Source: Desulfobacterales bacterium
GTDB taxonomy: Bacteria > Desulfobacterota > Desulfobacteria > Desulfobacterales > C00003106
Assembly: GCA_030613165.1 (NCBI GenBank)
Contig: JAUWMN010000148.1
Location: 1 to 5,262, forward strand
Direction: 5' to 3'
Length of the DNA stretch: 5,262 bases
A model generated the notes under the pieces. It did no database searches, was not told the DNA's origin, and worked only from the letters and a program-made list of their open reading frames with translations. A program made the translations under genes and the position numbers. Of this stretch, positions 1 through 5,262 are shown piece by piece (positions within the stretch are counted from its first letter, which is position 1; the number at the start of each line of letters is the position of its first letter).

Positions 1-45
1 TAGTGTCTGAACGAAAACCCTCTATTTTTACTTTTGAAATTCTAA

Positions 46-402
46 TTAATCTATCTGCCCTTCTATCCACTTTATTATCAAACCAACGATGAACGTTATC
101 TCATCATCGGTCAGGGCTTTCCCTTTCCTGATTCCATGCCATTTTTCAATACAACCTCTGCAGCATGTTGCGGTCGCATGTTGGGCGATAAATACAGGGT
201 GCCCTTTCATTGGGGTTTGTCTACCATCATTTTTGGGGAACTGAGGAGCTACTCTCGATGTTATGAAATCAAAGGCATGACTTCTGATGGTCTCGATTCC
301 CTTCTCTTCGATATACGAGAGGTCCTTATCCTTAAGAGTGAATTTTGATCTAAAAGAGGATCGTTTTAATCTGTCCAGGGATTTCAGAATTAGCTCATGC
401 AT
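46..402 (-). CDS. DUF4186 family protein
   Basis: I recognise this 118-residue protein as DUF4186, a small bacterial family of unknown function; I assign no activity. The conserved core is visible: a basic stretch FRSKF near residues 17-21, RSHAFDFI near 40-47, then QTPMKGHPVFIAQHATATCC and RGCIEKWH across about residues 62-89. The invariant-looking His68, His75, Cys80, Cys81, Cys84 and His89 could bind a metal, which is inference. I chose the ATG at 402: it overlaps the cstA stop as ATGCATGA and puts the family core about 10 residues from the N-terminus. The frame stays open to a TTG at 450, which would add 16 residues and a 56-nt overlap with cstA. The only Shine-Dalgarno-like bases before the ATG (AAGGA) sit too close, so translation probably depends on coupling to cstA. 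No signal peptide or membrane segment is evident. No terminator hairpin is visible in the 45 bases after the stop. Confidence 0.8.
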   Translation of the reverse strand: MHELILKSLDRLKRSSFRSKFTLKDKDLSYIEEKGIETIRSHAFDFITSRVAPQFPKNDGRQTPMKGHPVFIAQHATATCCRGCIEKWHGIRKGKALTDDEITFIVGLIIKWIEGQID

Positions 403-2071
403 TTCCTTGTCTTCTACCAAAAATAACTCGGCATCCCTCTTTAGCCACAAACAGGGATAGTAAAATAAGAACTACGCTCGATATTCCGAGTAGAATCTTT
501 GGCTCCTCTTCAATAAAGAAATGATAAGCCTGCCAGCCAAGGGCGGCAACGGTTGTTACAATCATGAAGAATGCGGGGTAGACGGTGTACTTCGTGGGCT
601 TTTTGATGCCTACAAGATAGGCGGAAACAACAAAGAGGGCAAGAGCGGCCACGAGCTGATTAGTGGCCCCGAATATCGGCCAAATTTTTGTCCAAGAGTT
701 GGTAATCCCCAGCCAGCCGGCCGGCGCTAAAACAAAAAGCAACGCGCCGTACTTATTAGAAAGGAGAGGCACTTTTGCGCCCAGCGATTCCTGAATCATA
801 AAGCGGGTGACCCTTGTGGCCGTGTCAAGGGTGGTCAATACAAAGGTGTTGAGTGTGATCATGGCAAAGAGCATGGCAAGGGGAAAACTTATAAAGGGGA
901 GGAGCTGATGGACGAGATTGCCGAACCCGCTGCCAAAGGTTACAATCCAACCGCCTTTTAGGGTTTCGTGGAACCCGAGTTGCGCCATATTTACGTCTAT
1001 GCCTGTAGGCTTTGACCAGTAGAGCCCCGCTCCTACCAGTATCAAGGTCATCACTGCCAGAACCCCTTCCGTAAGCATTGCTCCGTAACCGATAAGTCTG
1101 CCGTCCTTTTCACTGGCAAGCTGTTTGGCAGAAGTCCCTCCTGCGACAAGAGAATGAAATCCGGAAATGGCTCCACAGGCAACGAGTATAAAGAGCATTG
1201 GCCAGATCGGCCCATGACTTGACTGTAAGCTGATAAAGGCCGGCGCGTTCACCGGTGGATGTATGATAAGAATGGCTGATATCCCCAGGATCAAAGCCAT
1301 GTACAATTTATAGGTGGCTATATAATCCCTGGGCTGTAGAAGTATATGTACCGGTAGTACCGAGGCTATCCCCGCATAGATCAAAAGAATTACAAACCAG
1401 AACATCAGAGGTGAAAGCCCAAGTAGCTCGGAGTTGATTACAATAGGATAATGATATCCTATGTAGATAAAAACAAGGTCAGCTCCCACTGCAAGAAGGG
1501 TCCCCAGCCACAGGGAAACAAGCTTACGGGATAGCGCGTAACCAAACAGCATGGCAATCGGAATCAAAGCAAAGGCTGGGATCACCATTACGGGTTTGGC
1601 CACAAGCGTTTTTGCTCCCACTATACCAAATACTGCCACAACCAAAACCAAAGCAGTCCATAAGAAAATGGAAAATATCATCTTAGAAGTTTTTCCCATT
1701 GTCTTTTCCGCAACATCCGCGATGGAGGCGCCTCGGTTTCTTACCGAGACCATGAGAGAAAGATAATCGTGGACCGCCCCAAAGAATAGACTGCCCAGGA
1801 CAATCCAGCCCAGTGTGGCCACCCAGCCGAAGCTCCCGATTGCGACAATCGGCCCGATAATAGGCCCTGCGCCGGCTATGGATGAAAAATGATGTCCGAA
1901 CAGTACCGCTTTTCTGGCCGGCACAAAATCGACATCGTCTTTCATGGATACGGCAGGGGTTTGGTTTTCAGACCGGGGGTCAACAAGCTCTCGTTCAATC
2001 AATCCCCCATAGAATTTGTACCCTAAGAGAAAAAAGATAATAACGCCCGCTATGATCAATATTGAATCCAT
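395..2071 (-). CDS. cstA: CstA-family carbon starvation / pyruvate transporter (short form)
   Basis: This is a 558-residue polytopic inner-membrane protein of the CstA/BtsT family. Characterised E. coli members are inducible pyruvate/proton symporters, with an older proposal of peptide uptake; the substrate here is inferred. Family signatures are clear: an N-terminal membrane helix (about 4-20), GHHFSSIAGAGPIIGP (59-74), GSLFFGAVHDYLSLMVSVRN (93-112), SGFHSLVAGGTSAKQL (303-318), LDTATRVTRFM (415-425) and ATNQLVAALALF (469-480). Hydrophobic segments repeat almost to the C-terminus, roughly 15 or more. E. coli CstA is about 700 residues, so this is the shorter version found in many anaerobes. 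I place the start at the ATG at 2071, after AAGAGAG with a 4-nt gap. The frame is open to 2158, but those 29 extra codons translate an interspersed repeat and precede the natural first helix. The stop overlaps the following DUF4186 gene. The usual E. coli partner (a ybdD-like small protein) is not seen. Confidence 0.93.
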   Translation of the reverse strand: MDSILIIAGVIIFFLLGYKFYGGLIERELVDPRSENQTPAVSMKDDVDFVPARKAVLFGHHFSSIAGAGPIIGPIVAIGSFGWVATLGWIVLGSLFFGAVHDYLSLMVSVRNRGASIADVAEKTMGKTSKMIFSIFLWTALVLVVAVFGIVGAKTLVAKPVMVIPAFALIPIAMLFGYALSRKLVSLWLGTLLAVGADLVFIYIGYHYPIVINSELLGLSPLMFWFVILLIYAGIASVLPVHILLQPRDYIATYKLYMALILGISAILIIHPPVNAPAFISLQSSHGPIWPMLFILVACGAISGFHSLVAGGTSAKQLASEKDGRLIGYGAMLTEGVLAVMTLILVGAGLYWSKPTGIDVNMAQLGFHETLKGGWIVTFGSGFGNLVHQLLPFISFPLAMLFAMITLNTFVLTTLDTATRVTRFMIQESLGAKVPLLSNKYGALLFVLAPAGWLGITNSWTKIWPIFGATNQLVAALALFVVSAYLVGIKKPTKYTVYPAFFMIVTTVAALGWQAYHFFIEEEPKILLGISSVVLILLSLFVAKEGCRVIFGRRQGNA

Positions 2072-2097
2072 ATTACTCTCTTGCTTTGGTGATCGAC

Positions 2098-2196
2098 TTC
2101 TTAATGTCTCCTTAGGAGGGTGCTTCAAAGGCTCCCTTTGCCAAGGGGGGTACTTCAAATCCCCCCTTTATTAAAGGGGGATTCAGGGGGATTTTT
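2098..2196. repeat. G/C-tract interspersed repeat in the cstA upstream region
   Basis: This stretch is built from short degenerate units. GGAGGGTGCTTCAAA (2115-2129) and GGGGGGTACTTCAAA (2145-2159) match at 13 of 15 positions with a 30-bp period. A hairpin with CCCCCTTT and AAAGGGGG arms lies at 2162-2180, followed by GGGGGATTCAGGGGGATT. From memory, similar C-tract/G-tract units are dispersed in many deltaproteobacterial and other genomes; copies elsewhere in this genome are expected but cannot be seen here. It sits immediately upstream of cstA and would lie in its 5' leader if the promoter is further upstream, where its hairpins could affect expression. Confidence 0.65.
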
Positions 2197-2242
2197 ATGC
2201 CTGCGCAAAACGTAACTTTGTCGGGGATCGGCCCTGCACAAA

Positions 2243-2281
2243 CAAAAGTGCCCGCTTCCATTACGGAAGTGGGCACTTTTG
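2243..2281 (-). terminator. Strong hairpin, probable terminator of the glycogen-binding gene
   Basis: Arms 2243-2259 and 2265-2281 pair over 17 bp with one G-U pair around a 5-nt loop (ATTAC on the plus strand). Read on the minus strand the stem ends in TTTTGTTT, which gives a usable U-tract. It lies about 80 nt past the stop of the CBM48 gene and about 170 nt before cstA, so it most likely ends the former transcript and separates the two units. The A/T-ended stem is nearly symmetric, so weak activity on the plus strand is possible. Confidence 0.75.
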
Positions 2282-2303
2282 AGGCAGTTTCCCCAAAGAA
2301 ATA

Positions 2304-2323
2304 GACTCCTCCGGGGCGGAGTC
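2304..2323. other. Small GC-rich hairpin after the CBM48 gene
   Basis: GACTCC (2304-2309) and GGAGTC (2318-2323) form a 6-bp stem with an 8-nt loop. No U-tract follows on either strand, so it is unlikely to be a terminator by itself. It could be part of the 3' end of the CBM48 transcript, upstream of the stronger hairpin at 2243-2281. Confidence 0.35.
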
Positions 2324-2362
2324 CGGAGCGGGTAAATCAGAGATTTCTGTCAACTGACCCCT

Positions 2363-2836
2363 TTAAATTTCTTTTACCGAATTTTGCGTTCCAAATGAGT
2401 TCCAGGTTGTGTCCGGATTTTCAGGATCAGTCCACCAACTCCCATCGACTACAAATTGATATTCATACTTTCCATGGGTCAGTTTTACTTTCGTTTTCCA
2501 AACACCATTGTTGTCTTTAGCCATTTTATCCTTATCAATAAGCCAACCATTAAAATCTCCGGCAAGAAAGACAGCCTTGGCGGCAGGGGCCTGAAGCTGA
2601 AACTCTATAAGTAAGGAGCTTGCTTTTTTCGGCTTTGCCGCTGATTTTTTTGTGGCAGCCTTGGCCCTGGTAGATGTTCGGCTTTTAGCAACGGTGGCAC
2701 GAGCTTTTGTAGATATTTTGGGCTCAGTTTTTGCGGAAACCTCCGGGGCTGAACTCGCCTTCGCCGTTACCTTCTTTTCTGGGTTTTTGCGCACTTTTGA
2801 TTTCGTGGTAGCTTTTGCATTTTTTTTGGCAGCCAT
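2363..2836 (-). CDS. Glycogen-binding (AMPK-beta-type CBM48) domain protein with Lys/Ala-rich tail
   Basis: This 157-residue, probably cytoplasmic protein has two parts. Residues 1-72 are a low-complexity tail with 19 Lys, 4 Arg and 17 Ala but only 3 Glu, resembling histone H1 C-terminal or bacterial Hc1-like tails. Residues 74-157 are an isoamylase-N/AMPK-beta glycogen-recognition domain: VFLAGDFNGW (89-98), HGKYEYQFVVDGSWWTDP (121-138) and FGTQNSVKEI (148-157). Against AMPK beta-1, the sugar-stacking tryptophans correspond to Trp98 and Trp134 and the carbohydrate-binding Asn to Asn152. The AMPK Lys126 position is Gln127 and Leu146 is Phe148. No catalytic domain is attached, so it should be a binding or scaffold protein; alpha-glucan binding is inferred from the fold. 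The start is secure: GGAGGAG lies 5 nt before the ATG. It is a single gene, with its own promoter at 3020-3048 and a hairpin at 2243-2281 behind it. Confidence 0.88.
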   Translation of the reverse strand: MAAKKNAKATTKSKVRKNPEKKVTAKASSAPEVSAKTEPKISTKARATVAKSRTSTRAKAATKKSAAKPKKASSLLIEFQLQAPAAKAVFLAGDFNGWLIDKDKMAKDNNGVWKTKVKLTHGKYEYQFVVDGSWWTDPENPDTTWNSFGTQNSVKEI

Positions 2837-2854
2837 TTTTCTCCTCCATTGCTA

Positions 2855-2886
2855 AAATACGGACGGTTTGCAAATACGGACGGTTT
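2855..2886 (-). repeat. 15-bp tandem direct repeat in the CBM48 leader
   Basis: AAATACGGACGGTTT occurs exactly twice, at 2855-2869 and 2872-2886, separated by GC, a 17-bp period. On the transcribed (minus) strand each copy reads AAACCGTCCGTATTT, and the nearer copy ends about 8 nt before the GGAGGAG ribosome-binding site. The position within the 5' leader suggests an RNA-level or operator-like control element, though a simple tandem duplication is equally possible. Confidence 0.7.
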
Positions 2887-3019
2887 ATATATTAAAATTC
2901 TTAACGAACTTATTACACAGGGCCGCAAGAGATAAAAGAGGATTCAAGAAACAGAAAAGAATATCATTTAGAGCACGTACAGTACAAATCTTGAACAGAA
3001 CAAAAATCAAATTTAAATC

Positions 3020-3048
3020 ATTATATAAATTCTTCCGCACTTTGTCAA
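3020..3048 (-). promoter_or_regulatory. Consensus sigma-70 promoter for the CBM48 gene
   Basis: On the minus strand TTGACA (3048-3043) and TATAAT (3025-3020) are both exact consensus hexamers with an ideal 17-bp spacer (3026-3042). Initiation would fall near 3013, giving a leader of about 177 nt before the ATG at 2836. No other gene on this strand lies between, so the CBM48 gene is the target. The match predicts strong constitutive transcription unless a repressor acts; the AT-rich setting raises the chance of a fortuitous match somewhat. Confidence 0.75.
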
Positions 3049-3176
3049 AAGAATTTCATAGAAAATTTCATGTGATTTACACATTTATCATAACGTGCCT
3101 GGACAGGTTTTGCTACTATGGTCACCGTTAAGGTGCATTGAGGGCCTTTTGGGTTGGCTGCCTGAATCAAAGGTTA

Positions 3177-3341
3177 TAGGAGGCTGTCCGAGAATTCTGA
3201 TCCTACTGCAAAAGAGTGAGAAACGGCCCAAATTTCCGCAATTTTTCGTCAAATAGGCCTGCTATTCTGCTCAAATTTGCGAAAATTTTGTCTCGTTCTC
3301 ACTATTTTTCGTTACGGACATAATTCTCGGACAGCCTCCTA
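3177..3341. mobile_element. MITE-like 165-bp palindromic element
   Basis: Perfect 20-bp terminal inverted repeats, TAGGAGGCTGTCCGAGAATT at 3177-3196 and its reverse complement at 3322-3341, bound an element that is palindromic throughout. Internal pairs include AGTGAGAA (3215-3222) with 3296-3303, AAATTTCCGCAA (3230-3241) with 3277-3288 (11 of 12 match), and AATAG/CTATT around the exact centre at 3259. It codes for nothing. The outermost TA on each side may be the target duplication, as in IS630/Tc1-type elements, leaving 18-bp repeats; this is inference. It would need a transposase in trans. If transcribed it would form a long hairpin. Confidence 0.8.
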
Positions 3342-3411
3342 GACATCCTTAAAAAGGTCGAATCGAATCCTAAACGCGCGATGAATCCTATGGCCGGAGG
3401 CGGTCATCATT

Positions 3412-3494
3412 AAAAAGTGAAGAGCGGAGAGCGAAGAGCAGAGAGAGTTGTCAGCCAGACTTTTACTCTACGCTCTTTGCTCTCAGCTTCTTTT
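3412..3494. repeat. Imperfect foldback with purine-rich and pyrimidine-rich arms
   Basis: The left arm (about 3412-3448) is almost all purine apart from isolated C and T bases, with AGAGCGGAGAGCGAAGAGC inside it. The right arm (about 3465-3494), ACTCTACGCTCTTTGCTCTC and onward, is its imperfect reverse complement around a loop of about 16 nt. T-rich sequence (TTCTTTT, then CCTTTTT) follows on the plus strand. It may be a degenerate interspersed repeat unit, or it may block read-through into the carA promoter just downstream. Confidence 0.65.
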
Positions 3495-3511
3495 CCCCCT
3501 CCTTTTTAAAC

Positions 3512-3539
3512 TTGACTTGAGCCTATCGTAGATTATATA
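3512..3539 (+). promoter_or_regulatory. Sigma-70 promoter for carAB
   Basis: TTGACT (3512-3517, one mismatch to consensus) and TATATA (3534-3539) are separated by 16 bp in an AT-rich setting, with an alternative register 1-2 bp downstream. Initiation near 3546 would give a carA leader of about 158 nt. I see no arginine-repressor operator, PyrR-type attenuator or terminator in that leader. Confidence 0.6.
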
Positions 3540-3703
3540 TCTGTTCTGTTAAAACAAATAAGTTGATAATTTCTTAAACGTGACGCCACAATTCCCTCAC
3601 ATATCGTTGCTATTCAGTCTGGCAAAATTGCAATCATAGAAGTGTTGCAAAACAAAGGGATGCTGGGGGCCAGGCAAAATGCCTCTGCCGGCAAACAAAC
3701 ATA

Positions 3704-4795
3704 ATGAAAGCCATATTAGCATTAGAAGACGGGACTATTTTTGAGGGGCGGACTTTTGCCGCGGAAGGCGAGGTCACCGGTGAAGTGGTCTTTAATACCA
3801 GCATGACCGGCTACCAGGAGATACTGACCGATCCTTCTTATAAAGGCCAAATCGTCACCCTTACATATCCCCTGATCGGAAACTACGGCGTTACGGATGA
3901 GGATGCCGAGTCTGATGCGATACAGGCCGAGGCCCTCATCGTACGGGAATATCAGCGCATACCGAGCAACTGGAGGTCCCAGAAGACGTTGGCCGACTAT
4001 TTGAACGCGGCCGGGGTTATCGGGATTGAAGGGATCGATACCAGGGCCTTGACACGGCGTATCCGCATGCACGGAGCGATGAAAGGGATTGTCTCGACTG
4101 TGGATCACAACGTAGAATCGTTGGTACAGCGGGCAAAGGACTCACCCGGCCTGATCGGCCGAGACCTGGTTAAAAAGGTTACGTGCGATAGTGCCTATAA
4201 ATGGGCGGGGGAACGGGAGAGACGGTTCCATGTGGTGGCTCTTGACTGTGGGGCGAAACATAATATTTTGAGAAGCCTGGCCGGCAGGGGATGCGACCTA
4301 ACAGTTGTACCTGCCCATACAAGCGCGGACGAGGTCAAGAGCCTTAATCCTGACGGTATTTTTCTTTCAAATGGCCCCGGAGATCCCGCAGCGGTCTCCT
4401 ATGTGGTGGATACGGTCAAGCGTTTGCTCGATTATCGGCCTATTTTTGGGATCTGCCTGGGGCATCAGCTCCTGGGACAGGCCTTTGGAGGGAAAACCTT
4501 TAAGCTGAAATTCGGGCACCGTGGGGGGAATCAGCCGGTCAAAAACCTTTTGACCGGCAGGATAGAGATTACCAGTCAAAACCACGGGTTTTCTGTCGAC
4601 ATCGACTCAATCAAAGATCCCGAGGTGGAGATCACCCATATTAATCTGAATGATCAGACCCTTGAGGGGATGCGACACAAGCGCCTACCTGTCTTTTCCG
4701 TCCAATACCATCCCGAAGCAGCGCCCGGCCCACACGATGCCTCTTATCTTTTCGATAATTTCACTCGATTGATGACTGAATATGCCAAAGCGTAA
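3704..4795 (+). CDS. carA: Carbamoyl-phosphate synthetase, small (glutaminase) subunit
   Basis: CarA hydrolyses glutamine and channels ammonia to CarB, which makes carbamoyl phosphate for pyrimidines and arginine in the cytoplasm. The 363-residue protein is near the family length (about 360-390). The N-terminal CPSase small-chain domain covers about 2-130, with [20 protein letters not shown] (27-46), [10 protein letters not shown] (53-62) and [12 protein letters not shown] (107-118). The class-I glutamine amidotransferase domain covers about 175-360: LSNGPGDP (221-228), nucleophile Cys251 in [23 protein letters not shown] (272-279), SQNHGFSV (291-298), and His336/Glu338 in QYHPEA. All triad residues are intact. 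The ATG at 3704 fits the family N-terminus ([15 protein letters not shown]). No Shine-Dalgarno motif precedes it; the bases are A-rich (AAACAAACATA). Its last 14 nt overlap the start of carB, which is typical of a coupled pair making equimolar subunits. Confidence 0.97.
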   Translation: MKAILALEDGTIFEGRTFAAEGEVTGEVVFNTSMTGYQEILTDPSYKGQIVTLTYPLIGNYGVTDEDAESDAIQAEALIVREYQRIPSNWRSQKTLADYLNAAGVIGIEGIDTRALTRRIRMHGAMKGIVSTVDHNVESLVQRAKDSPGLIGRDLVKKVTCDSAYKWAGERERRFHVVALDCGAKHNILRSLAGRGCDLTVVPAHTSADEVKSLNPDGIFLSNGPGDPAAVSYVVDTVKRLLDYRPIFGICLGHQLLGQAFGGKTFKLKFGHRGGNQPVKNLLTGRIEITSQNHGFSVDIDSIKDPEVEITHINLNDQTLEGMRHKRLPVFSVQYHPEAAPGPHDASYLFDNFTRLMTEYAKA

Positions 4796-5262
4796 TGACA
4801 TAAAAAAGATACTTATTATAGGCTCCGGCCCGATCATTATCGGGCAGGCCTGCGAGTTTGACTATTCCGGGACCCAGGCATGCAAGGCCCTTAAGGAAGA
4901 GGGATACGAGGTGGTTTTGATCAACAGCAATCCCGCCACCATTATGACCGACCCGGAGACAGCCGACCGCACATACATAGAACCGATCACGCCGGAGATG
5001 GTCTCTATGGTGATCGAAAAGGAAAGGCCTGATGTTCTTTTGCCGACCCTGGGCGGTCAGACAGGTCTCAACACCGCAATCAAGGTGGCCGAGATGGGTA
5101 CCTTGGACAAATACGGCGTGGAGATGATAGGGGCGTCTGTAGATGTAATTAAAAAGGCCGAAGATCGAAATCTCTTCCGGGATGCAATGCGAAACATCGG
5201 GCTCCGCATACCCAAAAGCGGTATTGCCCGGAGCATGGAAGAAGCGCGTGAGTTGGCCGGCC
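4782..5262 (+). CDS. carB: Carbamoyl-phosphate synthetase, large subunit (N-terminal part, runs off window)
   Basis: CarB uses two ATP, bicarbonate and ammonia from CarA to make carbamoyl phosphate. Only 160 codons of a protein normally near 1,070 residues are present; no stop is reached. The N-terminal pre-ATP-grasp (Rossmann-like) domain is clear: [20 protein letters not shown] (8-27) continuing [30 protein letters not shown] (46-65), and [11 protein letters not shown] (87-97). The start of the first ATP-grasp domain follows, with [20 protein letters not shown] (116-135). The start is the ATG at 4782, inside the end of carA in another frame, giving [14 protein letters not shown], a normal CarB beginning. 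The AAAG at the end of carA lies downstream of this ATG, so no separate ribosome-binding site is obvious and coupling to carA translation is likely. Confidence 0.96.
   Translation, partial: MPKRNDIKKILIIGSGPIIIGQACEFDYSGTQACKALKEEGYEVVLINSNPATIMTDPETADRTYIEPITPEMVSMVIEKERPDVLLPTLGGQTGLNTAIKVAEMGTLDKYGVEMIGASVDVIKKAEDRNLFRDAMRNIGLRIPKSGIARSMEEARELAG

Larger units (their letters stand above)
2837..3703. other. 867-bp divergent intergenic region
   Basis: I see no convincing gene between the CBM48 gene and carA. About 2887-3110 is strongly AT-rich, a sharp contrast with the flanking genes. The stretch holds, in order, a 15-bp direct repeat, a consensus promoter toward the CBM48 gene, a 165-bp foldback element, a purine/pyrimidine foldback, and the carA promoter and leader, each listed separately. 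The pieces at about 3049-3176 and 3342-3411 show nothing I can identify. No tRNA, rRNA or CRISPR-like spacing is present. Confidence 0.8.

Noticed and set aside
1..20. Possible edge of a repeat or insertion element at the window start
   Set aside because: The sequence has a flavour of an element end, but no partner inverted repeat is in the window, so it cannot be supported.
403..450. TTG start at 450 for the DUF4186 protein
   Set aside because: It would create a 56-nt overlap with cstA and add 16 residues outside the family core; the ATG at 402 is more likely, though the longer form cannot be excluded.
2072..2158. N-terminal extension of CstA up to 2158
   Set aside because: It translates the interspersed repeat, precedes the natural first membrane helix, and the ATG at 2071 has a purine-rich ribosome-binding site.
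2237..2275. GGGCAC...GTGC on the minus strand as a sigma-54 (-24/-12) promoter for cstA
   Set aside because: The GG to GC distance is three bases too long, and the bases belong to the terminator hairpin.
2325..2355. TTGACA on the minus strand just after the CBM48 stop as a cstA promoter -35
   Set aside because: No -10-like hexamer lies 16-18 bp downstream, and the terminator hairpin follows.
2868..3131. Open frame of 87 codons on the plus strand in the intergenic region
   Set aside because: It starts with TTG inside the direct repeat with no ribosome-binding site, crosses the consensus promoter of the opposite strand, and its Lys/Arg/Phe-rich translation reflects AT-rich DNA and not any recognisable family.
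3722..4108. Open frame of 128 codons antisense to carA
   Set aside because: A shadow of the well-supported carA frame, with no ribosome-binding site or recognisable domain.

Overview
The window looks like bacterial chromosome of moderate GC. The protein set (a short-form CstA, a small glycogen-binding-domain protein with a lysine-rich tail, overlapping carA-carB) and the repeat-rich intergenic DNA would fit a deltaproteobacterium (Desulfobacterota) or a related anaerobe. That placement is an impression from family resemblance and repeat style and has not been tested.

Left half (46-2836), all on the minus strand. Reading in the direction of transcription, first comes a 157-residue protein (2836-2363) with a histone-like Lys/Ala-rich tail and an AMPK-beta/CBM48-type glycogen-binding domain. 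It is preceded by a perfect-consensus sigma-70 promoter (TTGACA, 17 bp, TATAAT at 3048-3020) and a leader of about 177 nt that carries a 15-bp direct repeat. A strong hairpin (2281-2243) lies downstream and probably ends this unit. Next is a cstA-type carbon-starvation/pyruvate transporter gene (2071-395), whose upstream region contains a G/C-tract interspersed repeat. Its stop codon overlaps the start of a small DUF4186-family gene (402-46), so these two are probably co-transcribed.

Middle (2837-3703), an 867-bp divergent intergenic region. It holds the promoter and direct repeat of the glycogen-binding gene, a 165-bp palindromic MITE-like element with perfect 20-bp terminal inverted repeats (3177-3341), a second imperfect foldback made of purine-rich/pyrimidine-rich arms (3412-3494), and a good sigma-70 promoter (3512-3539) facing carA.

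Right end (3704-5262), plus strand. The complete carA (glutaminase subunit of carbamoyl-phosphate synthetase) overlaps by 14 nt the start of carB (synthetase subunit), which runs off the window. Together they make carbamoyl phosphate for pyrimidine and arginine synthesis.

I see no defence locus, CRISPR array, RNA gene or obviously new multi-gene system. The points most worth checking are the tail-plus-CBM48 protein with its strong promoter and repeated leader element, and the 165-bp foldback element.
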